64,000 bases of DNA from an uncultured Lachnospiraceae bacterium (GCA_910579615.1 CAJTUA010000012.1:54671-118670); one strand, 5' to 3'; counted from the stretch's first letter, positions 9,266 to 19,151 are shown. Numbers and translations: made by a program. The notes: a model not told the origin generated them from the letters alone.

Positions 9266-9538
9266 ATGGCGCGTGAGCTTGGAAAAAATTCATGGGCACT
9301 GCTGCTTTTGATGCTTGCAGGCGTGGTAATCGGGGGCTTTCTTGGGTATCTTGCAAGGGATATTTCATGGCTTTCGTGGCTCAATTACGGGCAGGAATTC
9401 GGTGTCGGCTCATCCACAAACGGATACTTCACTTTAAACCTCGGCGTGATTGTGATTACCTTCGGGCTTTCCATCAAAATTACGATTGCGAGCATTATCG
9501 GCGTGGTCATTTCCATCTTGATTTATCGGAAGCTTTAA
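9266..9538 (+). CDS. Small two-span membrane protein (DUF4321-like)
   Basis: The 90-residue protein has two hydrophobic segments (about residues 10-30 and 62-86) joined by a short Gly/Ser loop. It resembles the DUF4321 proteins found next to radC/mre clusters in Clostridia; this rests on size, topology and position only. ATG at 9266 is preceded by GAGGTG. Longer in-frame starts exist but read through the upstream terminator region and are rejected. Function is unknown. Confidence 0.65.
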   Translation: MARELGKNSWALLLLMLAGVVIGGFLGYLARDISWLSWLNYGQEFGVGSSTNGYFTLNLGVIVITFGLSIKITIASIIGVVISILIYRKL

Positions 9539-9623
9539 TTTCGGTGGGGATTTTGTCTTTTAAGGTTTCATCAAACAAAAGCGCAAATTTCCGGATGCCT
9601 TCTGGAGAGAAGGAAAGGAATCT

Positions 9624-10331
9624 ATGGAAAAAGATAACACTCTTATCACGATGCGGGAGCTGCCGCTTTCTGAGCGCCCCTACGAAAAATGCGAGAGGGC
9701 GGGGGCGGAGAGCCTCTCAGACGCGGAGCTTTTGGCGATTCTTCTGCAGAGCGGGACGAGGAAAGAAACCGCGGTGGAGCTGGCAAAGCGGCTTTTGCTG
9801 CTTTCCCCGGAGAAAAATCTCTCCGGTCTTGCCAAAATGACACTGAAACGCCTGATGGCGGTCCATGGGATTGGCAGGGTCAAGGCGTTAAAGCTCTTAG
9901 CGGCATTCGAGCTGATGAAGCGCCTCTCAAGAGAGGGTTTCGGCGAAAAACCGGCACTTACAAGCCCGACGGCAATCGCAGACTATTATATGCAGAGGCT
10001 GCGCTTTTTAAGCGCCGAGGAAGTACATGTGCTTTTCTTTAACACGAAATGCATTTTCCTCGGGGAAAAACGTCTCTTTGTGGGAACTGTGAACGCATCC
10101 CTGATTTCGCCGCGCGAGATTTTCATCGAGGCGCTGCAAAGGGAAGCCGTCAACATTATTTTAGTACACAACCACCCAAGCGGGGACCCGGCGGCAAGCC
10201 GGGAGGATATCAACCTTACGATACAGGTCGCGCAGGCGGGGAATTTGCTTGACATACGGCTGCTTGACCATATCATCATCGGGGATAACCGTTATTTTAG
10301 TTTTAAGGAAAATGGCTGCACACCGTTTTAG
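9624..10331 (+). CDS. radC: RadC family JAB-domain protein
   Basis: A UPF0758 protein of 235 residues. The N-terminal helix-hairpin-helix (VHGIGRVKALKLLAA) is followed by a JAB/MPN metalloprotease-like domain. Its zinc motif reads VHNHPSGDPAASRED (about residues 175-189), giving the His-x-His and Asp ligands. The cellular role is not settled, despite the historical DNA repair name. It stands at the head of the mreBCD cluster, its usual Firmicutes position, 27 bp before mreB. Confidence 0.93.
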   Translation: MEKDNTLITMRELPLSERPYEKCERAGAESLSDAELLAILLQSGTRKETAVELAKRLLLLSPEKNLSGLAKMTLKRLMAVHGIGRVKALKLLAAFELMKRLSREGFGEKPALTSPTAIADYYMQRLRFLSAEEVHVLFFNTKCIFLGEKRLFVGTVNASLISPREIFIEALQREAVNIILVHNHPSGDPAASREDINLTIQVAQAGNLLDIRLLDHIIIGDNRYFSFKENGCTPF

Positions 10332-10358
10332 GCGGGGCGGCATGGAATGGAGGAAAAA

Positions 10359-11387
10359 ATGGCAGGCAAAGTATTTGGTATTGATTTTGGTACAAGTACG
10401 ATCAAAATATATAAGAAAAATGAGGGCGTGATTTTTGACGCAAAAAATATTATTGCGGTCGCAAACGGGAACCAGGTCATCGCAATCGGGGACGAGGCGT
10501 ATGAGATGTATGGCAAGGCTCCGTCAAACATCCTGGTGGATTACCCGGTAAAAAGTGGCGTAATCGCGGATATTGCAAATATGCTTTCCCTGCTGAACTT
10601 AGCGTTTGACAAGCTTTCAAAAGAACACGGGAAATTTGCGGGCGCGGAGTTTTTGGTCGCCGCGCCGACGGATATCACCGAGGTGGAGAAGCGGGCGTTC
10701 TTTGACCTTGTGGCGAGCTCAAACGCGAAGGCGAAGAAGGTCCGCATTGTGGAAAAGCCGATTGCGGACGCGCTCGGGGCAGAGCTTGATGTCATGACCG
10801 CACATGGTGTCATGATTGTCGATATCGGTGCCGACACAACGGAAGTTTCGATTATCTCCCTTGGCGGCATTGTCTTAAGCAAGCTGATTCCGGTAGGCGG
10901 CAACAAGCTTGACGAGGCGATTATTTTAAATGTGAAGAAGACCTACAATCTTATCATCGGGCAGAAGACGGCGGAGACGATTAAAAAGCAGCTTGGCTGT
11001 GCGCTGCCGCCAAAGCAGGAGCGCACCGTAAAGGTTTATGGGCGCGACGTGCTCTCCGGGCTCCCGATTGAGCGGGAGATTTCCGCAAGTTTTGTGTATG
11101 AGACGATTGCGGAGTATATGCACAGCATCATTGACGCTGTGCGGATTATCCTTGAAAAGACCCCACCGGAAATTTCCTCGGACATCATCGATTCCGGCAT
11201 TTATTTAACCGGTGGCTCCGCGAATATTTTTGAGCTGGATAAGCTGATGGCACAGGAAACGGAGCTGAACATCAATATATGCGAGGATCCTGCGAACACG
11301 GTGGTCAAGGGCATCGGCCGCATCATCGAAAACAATAAGCTTTCCTCGCTGGCGCTGACCTTAAAGCAGACGTACTACGGAGGCTGA
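10359..11387 (+). CDS. mreB: Rod-shape determining actin homologue MreB
   Basis: MreB forms membrane-bound actin-like filaments that guide lateral wall synthesis. The product of 342 residues has the actin-fold nucleotide motifs: phosphate-1 GIDFGTSTIKIY at the start, phosphate-2 VDIGADTTEVSII (about residue 150) and adenosine motif LTGGSANI (about residue 285). ATG at 10359, five to six bases after GGAGG, is preferred over the in-frame ATG at 10347. mreC follows after 4 bp. Confidence 0.95.
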   Translation: MAGKVFGIDFGTSTIKIYKKNEGVIFDAKNIIAVANGNQVIAIGDEAYEMYGKAPSNILVDYPVKSGVIADIANMLSLLNLAFDKLSKEHGKFAGAEFLVAAPTDITEVEKRAFFDLVASSNAKAKKVRIVEKPIADALGAELDVMTAHGVMIVDIGADTTEVSIISLGGIVLSKLIPVGGNKLDEAIILNVKKTYNLIIGQKTAETIKKQLGCALPPKQERTVKVYGRDVLSGLPIEREISASFVYETIAEYMHSIIDAVRIILEKTPPEISSDIIDSGIYLTGGSANIFELDKLMAQETELNINICEDPANTVVKGIGRIIENNKLSSLALTLKQTYYGG

Positions 11388-11391
11388 TTGC

Positions 11392-12264
11392 ATGAGGAAA
11401 AGGCGTAAGCAGAAAGTGAAGTTCCGGGTGCGTCCAAAGCATCTGTTCTGCGGGCTGACGTTTTTTTGCCTGTTGCTGCTCTATGTTTCCTACCGCTACA
11501 GCGATAACCTGCTCCCTTTTAAGACAAGTGTCGGAAACCTGATTACGCCGATGCAAAACGGCATTAACATGATTGGCACTTACCTGACCGGGCAGTTGGA
11601 GCTTTTTGAGAGCAAGAAGGCGCTGCAGGAAGAAAATGAAAAGCTCAAGGCACAGATTGAAAGCCTGAAAAGCCAGAACAGTGTGCTTGTTTCTAACAGC
11701 AAGGAACTTGCGGAACTACAGGAGCTTTATGAGGTGGGCAAGAAGTATTCGGACTATCCGATGATTGCGGCGAGCGTCATCAGCCGGGATACAAATGGCT
11801 ATTATAGCTCCTTTGTGGTCAACAAAGGAGCTGCGGACGGCATCTGCAAGGATATGAATGTCATTGCGAGCAACGGTCTGGTCGGGATTGTGACCGAAGT
11901 CGGCAAAAATTACTGCCGCATCCGGGCAATCATCGACGACATGAGCTATGTCAGCGGCATGTTTTTAAAAACCTCGGACACCTGTGATGTCAGGGGGGAT
12001 CTTGAGCTCTTGGATGACGGCTACATCCGCGTGGAGGGCATCAGCTTAAGCGCGCAGATAGAGGAAAATTACGAGATTGTTACCTCGTATATCAGCGATA
12101 AATATCTGCCTGGCATTTTAATCGGCTATGTCAGCAATATCGAGATTGACGCAAGCAACATGGCAAGGACGGCATACCTTCTGCCGGTTGTTGATTTTGA
12201 ACATATTGAAAATGTGCTGATTATCACACAGCTGAAGGAAAGAATAGGAAGTGATTCCGAATAG
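11392..12264 (+). CDS. mreC: Rod-shape determining protein MreC
   Basis: A bitopic membrane protein of 290 residues. Basic cytoplasmic N-terminus (RKRRKQKVK), one membrane span (about residues 18-36), a coiled coil (about 70-110, Lys/Glu-rich) and the extracytoplasmic beta domains with SNGLVGIVTEVG and the RAIIDD segment typical of MreC. It links MreB to the penicillin-binding proteins of the elongasome. It is closely packed between mreB and mreD. Confidence 0.94.
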   Translation: MRKRRKQKVKFRVRPKHLFCGLTFFCLLLLYVSYRYSDNLLPFKTSVGNLITPMQNGINMIGTYLTGQLELFESKKALQEENEKLKAQIESLKSQNSVLVSNSKELAELQELYEVGKKYSDYPMIAASVISRDTNGYYSSFVVNKGAADGICKDMNVIASNGLVGIVTEVGKNYCRIRAIIDDMSYVSGMFLKTSDTCDVRGDLELLDDGYIRVEGISLSAQIEENYEIVTSYISDKYLPGILIGYVSNIEIDASNMARTAYLLPVVDFEHIENVLIITQLKERIGSDSE

Positions 12265-12275
12265 AGGTAGGTTCT

Positions 12276-12785
12276 GTGGTTCGTTGCATTGTTGTTTTTA
12301 TCGAAATAATATTCAGTTATCTTTTGCAGAGCGCGGTGTTCCCGTATTTTGAGCTGGCAGGGGTAGTGCCGGATGTGCTGCTCATCCTTGTTGTCTCAAC
12401 CGCATTTTTTAAGGGGCAGAACGCGGGGGTTTTAACCGGTTTTTTCGCCGGGCTTTTGATGGATTTCTGCATCGGGAATTATCTGGGGATTTTCGCCATC
12501 TTTTATATGGTGATTGGATATTTCAACGGCTATGCCGCAAAGATTTTTGACCGGGAGGATTATTTGCTCCCGCTTGGGCTGACTGCAGTCAGCGAGCTGG
12601 TATACGGCTTTTTGTACTATATTTTTATTGTGCTGTTAAACGGGCGGTTAAATATCGGGTTCTATTTCGGCAAGATTATCCTTCCCAGGGTGATTTACAC
12701 GACATTTGCCGCAATCCTGCTTTACAAGCTGTTCCAGGGTATCCATCTGTTATTGTTGCGTTTTGAATATAAGGAGAAGAGATAA
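12276..12785 (+). CDS. mreD: Rod-shape determining membrane protein MreD
   Basis: A 169-residue integral membrane protein with about five hydrophobic spans and a short basic tail. The segment VPDVLLILVVSTAFFKGQ followed by GLLMDFCIGN matches the MreD pattern. The start is GTG at 12276 after AGAGGTAGG. Its last codon abuts the GTG of pbp2, so translation is probably coupled. Confidence 0.9.
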   Translation: MVRCIVVFIEIIFSYLLQSAVFPYFELAGVVPDVLLILVVSTAFFKGQNAGVLTGFFAGLLMDFCIGNYLGIFAIFYMVIGYFNGYAAKIFDREDYLLPLGLTAVSELVYGFLYYIFIVLLNGRLNIGFYFGKIILPRVIYTTFAAILLYKLFQGIHLLLLRFEYKEKR

Positions 12786-15668
12786 GTGTTTGATGTTTTT
12801 TTGGAAAAATTGAAAAAAGTGTTAAATAACAGGACGGTTCCGCTTCTTGTGATTTTTCTTGCGGCGTTTTTTACTTTAATCCAGCGCTCCTTCCAGATGC
12901 AGATTGCTTCCCAGGGGGCGGAGCGTCGCGTGAACGAAGAGACAAAGAACACACAGGAGCGCGATATCACGAGTACGCGCGGGAATTTTTATGACCGCAA
13001 CGGCGTGCAGCTTTCCGAAAATGTGCCCAGCTATTCGGTTGTTATGAGCAACACGGCGCTTGTGACAGAGAATGAGGATAAGAATGCGATGGTATTGCAG
13101 CTCATCCGGCTTCTGGAGGATTACGGGTATCCGTTGGAGTTGGATTTTGGCATTGATTTGATAGAGGAAGAGACCGCGGCAGGAACAGAATATTCCCTTG
13201 CATTTAATGTGGAGGGCAATGCCCTGCTGCGTTTTAAGAAAAATGCGTACTGCAAACCTTCGGTCAGCCGCCTTACTGAAACACAGCGTGAGTCGAGTGC
13301 CGAGGATGTTTTCGCATTTTTATGTTACGGTGACAGGGAGAACGGTTCGATGTTTGGCATCTCCGATGATTATGGGATGGAGGATGCCTACAAAATTGTG
13401 GTGGTGCGCTACAACCTTATGATTCTGAACCCGCAGTGGTCACAGTTTACCCTGGCGACGGATATCGATGAGAAAACCGCGGCGGCGGTACGGGAGAATA
13501 TGGCGGATATCCCGGGGATTGAAGTGAAGCAGACCATGTCGCGCGTCTACTTTGACAGCGAATATTTTGCGCATATTATCGGCTATACCGGAAAAATCAA
13601 TTCTTCCGAGATTGAATCGCTGAACGAGGAGCGCGGGGAGGAAGTTTACAAATCGACGGATGTTGTCGGAAAGACCGGAATGGAAAAATCGATGGAGGAG
13701 TACCTTGCGGGGGAGAAGGGTGTGGAATTGCTGACCGTATCTTCCTCCAACAAAATACTAGAAAGCAAGGTTACGAAGGCTCCCGTGGCAGGATATGATG
13801 TGTTTCTCTCGATTGACCGCGACCTTCAGGTTGCGATTTACCATATCTTAGAGCGCAACATTGCCGCCATCTTAATTTCGAAAATCAACAATGGTATGAG
13901 CTACGGGACGAAGGGGGAGCGGGCTTCCGGTATTGAAATCCCGATTTATGAGGTGTACAATGCCCTGATAAACAATAATGTGATTGACATTAAGGCGTTT
14001 AAATCCCCGGACGCATCCGATTTGGAAAAAAGGGTGCTTGGGTATTTTGAGGAGAAGCGCGGTACCATTTTTGACCGGTTCCGCCAGTATTTAGCGATTG
14101 ACAATACGGTCACAAACGCCGGGGCGGGCGAGGAGATGGAGGAGTACCTCAATTACGTCTACTCCACACTGATTTCCTCCGATGTCGGGATTTTGGTTTC
14201 CTCCGCGATTGACCGCACGGATTCGGTGTACCTTGATTACACGAACGGCAAAACAAGCCTGAGCCGTTTTTTGCAGTACGCAATCTCGCGCAATTGGGTG
14301 GACTTATCAAAGTTAGGGCAGGATGGGGCGTACTATGACAATGCGGAATGGTATTCTATGATTGTAGAATATGTGCTGGATTATTTCCGCGACGACAAAG
14401 AATTCGAAAAAAAGATATACCGGACCCTTATTTTCACAAGAAAATTGACCGGAACAGAAATTTGTCTTTTATTATTTGAGCAAGGTGTGTTAGAATATAA
14501 TGAGGATGATGTCCGGAATTTGCGCAATGGGCGGATATCCGCGTACAATTTCATGATTCAGAAGCTGACAAACCTTGAGATTACCCCGGCGCAGTTAGCC
14601 CTAGAGCCTTGCAGCGGTTCGGTCGTGCTTACGGATACAAGGACGGGGGAGGTTCTGGCGATGGTGACGTACCCGTCCTACGATAATAATATGCTGGCAA
14701 ATAAAATTGATTACACATATTATTCCAAACTTCTTGAGGACCATTCCACGCCGCTCATCAACCGCCCAACGCAGCAGCGGACAACGACCGGCTCAACGTT
14801 CAAACCGCTGATGTCCTTCGTCGGTTTTGGGGAAGGGATGATTACGACCACAACAAGAATTCAGGACCGCGGGATTTTTGAGGAGGTTGACCCGTCACCG
14901 CGCTGTTGGAAATACCCGGGTACCCATGGCTCCATCAATGTCACGGACGCCATAAGGCATTCCTGCAATTATTTCTTCTACAGGATTGGCTATGAGCTGT
15001 CGCTGGATTCGAGGGGGAATTATAACGATGCGAAGGGGATTTCCACCATTCAGAAATATACGGCGATGTTCGGGCTTTCGGATTCTTCCGGCGTTGAAGT
15101 GTACGAGGCGATGCCGGAGATTTCAAACCGCGACGTTGTCCGCACGGCAATCGGTTACTACCACAATTTTGCGCCGGTCCAGATTTCAAAATATATCACG
15201 ACCGTGGCAAACAGTGGGATTTGTTATGATTTGACGCTGCTAGACCGCGTGATGGACAGGGACGGGAACAAAATTTATGAGAATACCCCTTCCGTCTACA
15301 ATGAAATCACGATGTTTTCCTCCTCACAGTGGCGCGCAGTGCAGCTTGGGATGTACAACGTGGTCAACACATCGACAAACTCCTTAAACGGTCTGTACGG
15401 AAACCTCGGCGTGAAGGTTGCCGGGAAAACCGGTACGGCACAGGTCAGCACAACGCACCCGAACCATGCGCTGTTTGCGGCCTATGCGCCATATGATGAC
15501 CCGCAGGTCAGTATGATTGTCGTGATACCGAACGGGTATTCTTCGGCAAATGCCGCTTATATTGGCCGTGAGGTACTAGGGCTTTATTTTAACGGTGAGA
15601 ATAAGGAAGCGCTGCTTTCCGGTGAAGTCAAGGCGGGCAACGCGACAACAATCCGTATTTCGGATTGA
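12786..15668 (+). CDS. mrdA: Penicillin-binding protein 2 (elongasome transpeptidase)
   Basis: A class B penicillin-binding protein that cross-links lateral wall peptidoglycan with RodA. Short cytoplasmic N-terminus, one membrane span (about residues 18-36), pedestal domain with STRGNFYDRNG, then the transpeptidase domain. The active-site motifs are Ser-x-x-Lys in GSTFKP (about residue 669), Ser-x-Asn in SCN (about 725) and KTGTAQ (about 880). At 960 residues it is much longer than the 600-700 of E. coli PBP2, owing to a helical insert (about residues 355-600) before the transpeptidase core. Such long PBP2 proteins occur in Lachnospiraceae. The start is GTG. Confidence 0.94.
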   Translation: MFDVFLEKLKKVLNNRTVPLLVIFLAAFFTLIQRSFQMQIASQGAERRVNEETKNTQERDITSTRGNFYDRNGVQLSENVPSYSVVMSNTALVTENEDKNAMVLQLIRLLEDYGYPLELDFGIDLIEEETAAGTEYSLAFNVEGNALLRFKKNAYCKPSVSRLTETQRESSAEDVFAFLCYGDRENGSMFGISDDYGMEDAYKIVVVRYNLMILNPQWSQFTLATDIDEKTAAAVRENMADIPGIEVKQTMSRVYFDSEYFAHIIGYTGKINSSEIESLNEERGEEVYKSTDVVGKTGMEKSMEEYLAGEKGVELLTVSSSNKILESKVTKAPVAGYDVFLSIDRDLQVAIYHILERNIAAILISKINNGMSYGTKGERASGIEIPIYEVYNALINNNVIDIKAFKSPDASDLEKRVLGYFEEKRGTIFDRFRQYLAIDNTVTNAGAGEEMEEYLNYVYSTLISSDVGILVSSAIDRTDSVYLDYTNGKTSLSRFLQYAISRNWVDLSKLGQDGAYYDNAEWYSMIVEYVLDYFRDDKEFEKKIYRTLIFTRKLTGTEICLLLFEQGVLEYNEDDVRNLRNGRISAYNFMIQKLTNLEITPAQLALEPCSGSVVLTDTRTGEVLAMVTYPSYDNNMLANKIDYTYYSKLLEDHSTPLINRPTQQRTTTGSTFKPLMSFVGFGEGMITTTTRIQDRGIFEEVDPSPRCWKYPGTHGSINVTDAIRHSCNYFFYRIGYELSLDSRGNYNDAKGISTIQKYTAMFGLSDSSGVEVYEAMPEISNRDVVRTAIGYYHNFAPVQISKYITTVANSGICYDLTLLDRVMDRDGNKIYENTPSVYNEITMFSSSQWRAVQLGMYNVVNTSTNSLNGLYGNLGVKVAGKTGTAQVSTTHPNHALFAAYAPYDDPQVSMIVVIPNGYSSANAAYIGREVLGLYFNGENKEALLSGEVKAGNATTIRISD

Positions 15669-15677
15669 TGAAAAACG

Positions 15678-15727
15678 GAAAAACAGCATGTGCCTGCCGT
15701 TAGAAAAAAAAGGGCATATGCGGAACT
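15678..15727 (+). repeat. Short family A repeat between pbp2 and minC
   Basis: A transcript-sense mini-copy of the repeat seen at 52418 and 59696. It begins AAAAACAGCATGTGCC, ends GGGCATATGCGGAACT, and has a short A-rich middle instead of the inner stem. Arms 15686-15694 and 15713-15721 pair with one G-T wobble. The ribosome binding site of minC follows directly. Confidence 0.55.
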
Positions 15728-15742
15728 GAAAATAGGAGGTAC

Positions 15743-16411
15743 ATGATGGACAATCCTGTTATAATAAAGGGGAACAAGCACGGAATTACAGTATTTCTTG
15801 ACCCGAAGGTTGATTTTGAGACATTAAAGAAGTATGTGGCGGAAAAATTCCGGGATTCCTCCAAGTTTTTGGGAGATGCCCCGGTCGTGTTGGGCTTTGA
15901 GGGAAGACCACTCCTCCCAGACCACGAATCCCAGTTGATAAAAGTCATCAATGAGAACTGTAATTTGAAGATTGTTATGATTGACGACCGCGACACGGCC
16001 AGAGGAGAGCGTTATAAGAAACAGCTTGAGGAAGTATTGATGGAGATTGACAGGGCACAGGGTTCTTTTTACAAAGGGAACCTGCGCTCCGGCCAGGAAG
16101 TCTTTTTTGAAAACAGCGTCGTGATTCTTGGCGACGTGAATCCCGGGGCACTGGTCATCTCAAAGGGGAATGTCATTGTACTTGGCGCACTGAAGGGGCA
16201 GGTTGCCGCAGGTGCCTATGAAAATGAAAATGCCTTTGTGTTCGCGATTGACATGTCACCGGTTCAGATGCAGATTGCAGGTGTCCGGGCGCGCTCCGCG
16301 GATGAGCCGGCAAAGGATGAAGAAAAGGGGATGAAACTGGCATTTATTGAAGACGGGCGGATATGTCTTGAGCCGTTGAGCAAGAGAATATGGAATGATA
16401 TCAGATTATAA
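15743..16411 (+). CDS. minC: Septum site-determining protein MinC
   Basis: MinC inhibits FtsZ ring assembly away from midcell. The 222-residue protein has an N-terminal domain (KGNKHGITVFL start) and the C-terminal beta-helix domain that binds MinD (about residues 100-205; YKGNLRSGQEV, GDVNPGALV and KGNVIVLGALKGQVAAG). AATAGGAGG precedes two adjacent ATG codons (15743 and 15746), either of which may be used. First gene of minCDE. Confidence 0.94.
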   Translation: MMDNPVIIKGNKHGITVFLDPKVDFETLKKYVAEKFRDSSKFLGDAPVVLGFEGRPLLPDHESQLIKVINENCNLKIVMIDDRDTARGERYKKQLEEVLMEIDRAQGSFYKGNLRSGQEVFFENSVVILGDVNPGALVISKGNVIVLGALKGQVAAGAYENENAFVFAIDMSPVQMQIAGVRARSADEPAKDEEKGMKLAFIEDGRICLEPLSKRIWNDIRL

Positions 16412-16426
16412 GGAGGAAGAAATACG

Positions 16427-17209
16427 ATGGGCGAAGTAATCGTTATTACATCAGGAAAAGGCGGTGTCGGCAAGACGACCACGACGGCAAATGTAGGAAC
16501 TGGTCTTGCAAAACTGGATAAGAAGGTAGTGTTAATTGACACCGATATCGGACTCCGTAATCTGGATGTTGTCATGGGGTTGGAAAACCGCATTGTGTAC
16601 AACCTCGTGGATGTGATTGAGGGAACCTGCCGCATCAAGCAGGCGTTGATTAAAGATAAGCGTTATCCGAACCTCTACCTCCTTCCTTCGGCACAGACGA
16701 AGGATAAAACTGCCGTGACACCGGAGCAGATGAAAAAACTCAGCGATGAGCTGCGCGATGAATTTGACTACATACTGATGGATTGTCCGGCGGGAATCGA
16801 ACAGGGGTTCCAGAATGCGATTGCCGGTGCAGACCGCGCGCTTGTTATCACGACACCGGAAGTTTCTGCCGTGCGCGACGCGGACCGCATCATCGGACTT
16901 TTGGAGGCACATGAGATAAAGAATTCACATCTGATTGTAAACCGCCTGCGCACCGATATGGTAAAGAGGGGCGACATGATGTCAAGCGACGATGTTGTTG
17001 AGATTCTGGCAATTGATTTAATCGGTGTGGTTCCGGATGACGAGAACATTGTTATTTCCACGAACCAGGGCGAACCGCTCGTCGGGAATGATACGATGGC
17101 AGGCAAGGCATATATGAATATCTGCCACAGGCTGCTTGGGGAGGACGTGCCTTATCTGGATTTAAACTTGAAGAAGGGATTTTTCAGCAAACTGTTTAAC
17201 AAAAATTAA
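16427..17209 (+). CDS. minD: Septum site-determining ATPase MinD
   Basis: A ParA/MinD-type membrane-recruited ATPase of 260 residues. It has the deviant Walker A SGKGGVGKTTTTAN (about residues 8-21), the switch regions DTDIGLRNLDVVMG and DCPAGIEQGF, and a C-terminal amphipathic membrane-targeting helix (LKKGFFSKLFNKN). It recruits MinC to the membrane and is released by MinE. It lies 15 bp after minC and 18 bp before minE. Confidence 0.97.
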   Translation: MGEVIVITSGKGGVGKTTTTANVGTGLAKLDKKVVLIDTDIGLRNLDVVMGLENRIVYNLVDVIEGTCRIKQALIKDKRYPNLYLLPSAQTKDKTAVTPEQMKKLSDELRDEFDYILMDCPAGIEQGFQNAIAGADRALVITTPEVSAVRDADRIIGLLEAHEIKNSHLIVNRLRTDMVKRGDMMSSDDVVEILAIDLIGVVPDDENIVISTNQGEPLVGNDTMAGKAYMNICHRLLGEDVPYLDLNLKKGFFSKLFNKN

Positions 17210-17227
17210 AAAGGAGGAGGAAACCAA

Positions 17228-17497
17228 ATGGCAATGTTTGAAATTTTTAAGAAAAGATCCTCCGGTGAAATGGCGAAACAAAGGTTACAGTTTGTGCTTT
17301 CTGCAGATCGGGCAGGATGTACGCCGGAAATTATGGAGTGCATCAAAAATGATATTATCGAAGTGCTGAACAAGTATGTTGAGATTGACAGTGAGGGACT
17401 TGATATAAGGGTCAATCAGGTTGACAACGAGAACAGCAACGGCGGTCCTTCCCTTTTTGCGAATGTTCCAATCAAAGCAATAAAACGCAGTGTCTAA
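17228..17497 (+). CDS. minE: Cell division topological specificity factor MinE
   Basis: MinE stimulates MinD ATPase and so drives pole-to-pole patterning. The 89-residue protein has the N-terminal anti-MinCD segment with RLQFVLSADRAGCTPE and the C-terminal domain ending in PIKAIKRSV. AAGGAGGAGG precedes ATG. The presence of MinE beside MinD indicates an oscillating Min system, rather than one anchored only through DivIVA, although a divIVA gene is also present at 25071. Confidence 0.94.
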   Translation: MAMFEIFKKRSSGEMAKQRLQFVLSADRAGCTPEIMECIKNDIIEVLNKYVEIDSEGLDIRVNQVDNENSNGGPSLFANVPIKAIKRSV

Positions 17498-17508
17498 AGG
17501 AATGCGAT

Positions 17509-18669
17509 ATGTTTAAAGCGATATTTAATTTCAAGGAATACAATTTCAGGCATTACAGGATATCGGTTCTGCTTGCTACATTTTTGCTCAGCTTTATCGG
17601 GCTGACCGTGATTGAGGTGGTGCAGAATCCGAAGGACAGATTGTATGAGAGACAGATATTAGGGCTTGCCATCGGGATTATGGTGGCACTGGTTGTATCC
17701 TTGGTCGATTATCATTTTATATGCAAATTTTTCGTGGTCTTTTATATTATCAACATGGGGCTGCTCATCTACACGAAGCTTGCCGGAAAGGCATACCATG
17801 ACGCGAAGCGTTGGCTTGAACTTCCGGGCATCGGGCAGTTTATGCCCTCGGAGCTGACCAAGGTTTTCTTAATCCTGTTTATTGCGGCGATGTTTGCGCG
17901 TTTTCAGAAAAAGACCGAGAAATTTTATTTCCTTGTAATTATGTGCATCCTGGTTGCGCCGCCGCTTTATCTGATTTTGGATCAGCCCGACCTTTCCACA
18001 ACCATCGCACTGCTTGTGATGTTTGCGGGGATGGTATTTTTGTCAGGGCTTACGTACAAAATTATCATCCCGGTGCTTGTTGTAGCGATTCCGGCGTGTT
18101 TTGGGCTCTGGTGGTATATCCAGCAGGATTTCCAGGTATTGCTTGAGCAGTACCAGCAAAACCGTATCCTTGCTTTGAAATACCCGGATCTCTACCCGGA
18201 TTTGATGTATCAGCAGGACAATGCGGCGATTGCAATCCATGCGGGGGGGCTGACCGGGAAAATGCTGACGGACAGCACCGGGGAAACATGGAAATGCAAA
18301 GGGCTTGCCGCGATTGAGAGTGACTTTATCTATACCGCATTCGCTGAAGCTTACGGATTTATCGGGTGCTGTGTGATTATTGCACTTTTATCATACTTTA
18401 TATTCCGGACATTCCAGACGGCGCGGCATGCGAGGGATTACCTTGGCATGCTGGTTGCGGGGGGGATTGGCACCTTAGTCGGCGCGCAGACGATTATTCA
18501 CATCTGTGTAAATACATCCCTGTTCCCGAATACCGGGATTCCGCTGCCTTACGCGAGCCAGGGACTGAGTTCGTTGTTTGGGAATTACCTCATGGTTGGG
18601 TTATTGCTGAATGTTGGCTTACAGCAGAAGGAAAAGGAGAAGGCAGAGGAAGACATTGTATCCCGGTAG
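17509..18669 (+). CDS. rodA: SEDS glycosyltransferase RodA
   Basis: A SEDS-family peptidoglycan polymerase, partner of PBP2. The 386-residue protein has about ten membrane spans. It shows the family motifs ELPGIGQFMPSELTK (about residues 104-118), DQPDLSTT (about 158) and, near the end, NTGIPLPYASQGLSS. Its position after minE, in the same run as mreBCD and pbp2, argues for RodA rather than FtsW or SpoVE. The start ATG has only a weak ribosome binding site. Confidence 0.92.
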   Translation: MFKAIFNFKEYNFRHYRISVLLATFLLSFIGLTVIEVVQNPKDRLYERQILGLAIGIMVALVVSLVDYHFICKFFVVFYIINMGLLIYTKLAGKAYHDAKRWLELPGIGQFMPSELTKVFLILFIAAMFARFQKKTEKFYFLVIMCILVAPPLYLILDQPDLSTTIALLVMFAGMVFLSGLTYKIIIPVLVVAIPACFGLWWYIQQDFQVLLEQYQQNRILALKYPDLYPDLMYQQDNAAIAIHAGGLTGKMLTDSTGETWKCKGLAAIESDFIYTAFAEAYGFIGCCVIIALLSYFIFRTFQTARHARDYLGMLVAGGIGTLVGAQTIIHICVNTSLFPNTGIPLPYASQGLSSLFGNYLMVGLLLNVGLQQKEKEKAEEDIVSR

Positions 18670-18730
18670 CCAATGGGGGGCAAAGGGATAAAAATCAGAT
18701 ATGCGGAAATAAAATAGTAGGAGGGTTTAT

Positions 18731-19126
18731 ATGAACATTGGAATGATTGCACACGATGCCAAAAAGAAATTGATGCAGAATTTTTGTATTGCGTACCGGG
18801 CGATTCTCGCAAAAAATGAGGTTTACGCAACCGGTACGACGGGGCGTCTGATTGAGGAGGCCACGAACTTAAACATCCACAAGTACCTGGCTGGGCATTT
18901 GGGCGGTGAACAGCAGATGGGGGCGCAGATTGAGCACAATGAGATTGACCTCGTAATTTTCCTGCGCGACCCGCTGACACCGAAATCCCATGAACCGGAT
19001 GTCAATAATGTTGTGCAGCTGTGTGATACGCACAATATTCCGTTGGCAACGAACCTTGCGACGGCGGAGCTTCTGATTAAGGCGCTTGACCGCGGTGATT
19101 TGGAATGGCGGGAAGCTTACCGGTAA
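18731..19126 (+). CDS. mgsA: Methylglyoxal synthase
   Basis: Converts dihydroxyacetone phosphate to methylglyoxal. The 131-residue protein has the family motifs AHDAKK at the start, TGTTGRLIEE, GGEQQMGAQI and FLRDPL, with the catalytic Asp in the last. GTAGGAGG precedes ATG. A partial family A-like sequence (AAAATCAGATATGCGGAA, 18691-18708) lies in the gap after rodA. Confidence 0.96.
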   Translation: MNIGMIAHDAKKKLMQNFCIAYRAILAKNEVYATGTTGRLIEEATNLNIHKYLAGHLGGEQQMGAQIEHNEIDLVIFLRDPLTPKSHEPDVNNVVQLCDTHNIPLATNLATAELLIKALDRGDLEWREAYR

Positions 19127-19151
19127 AAGGCTGGTTGCGCGGAGGAAAAAT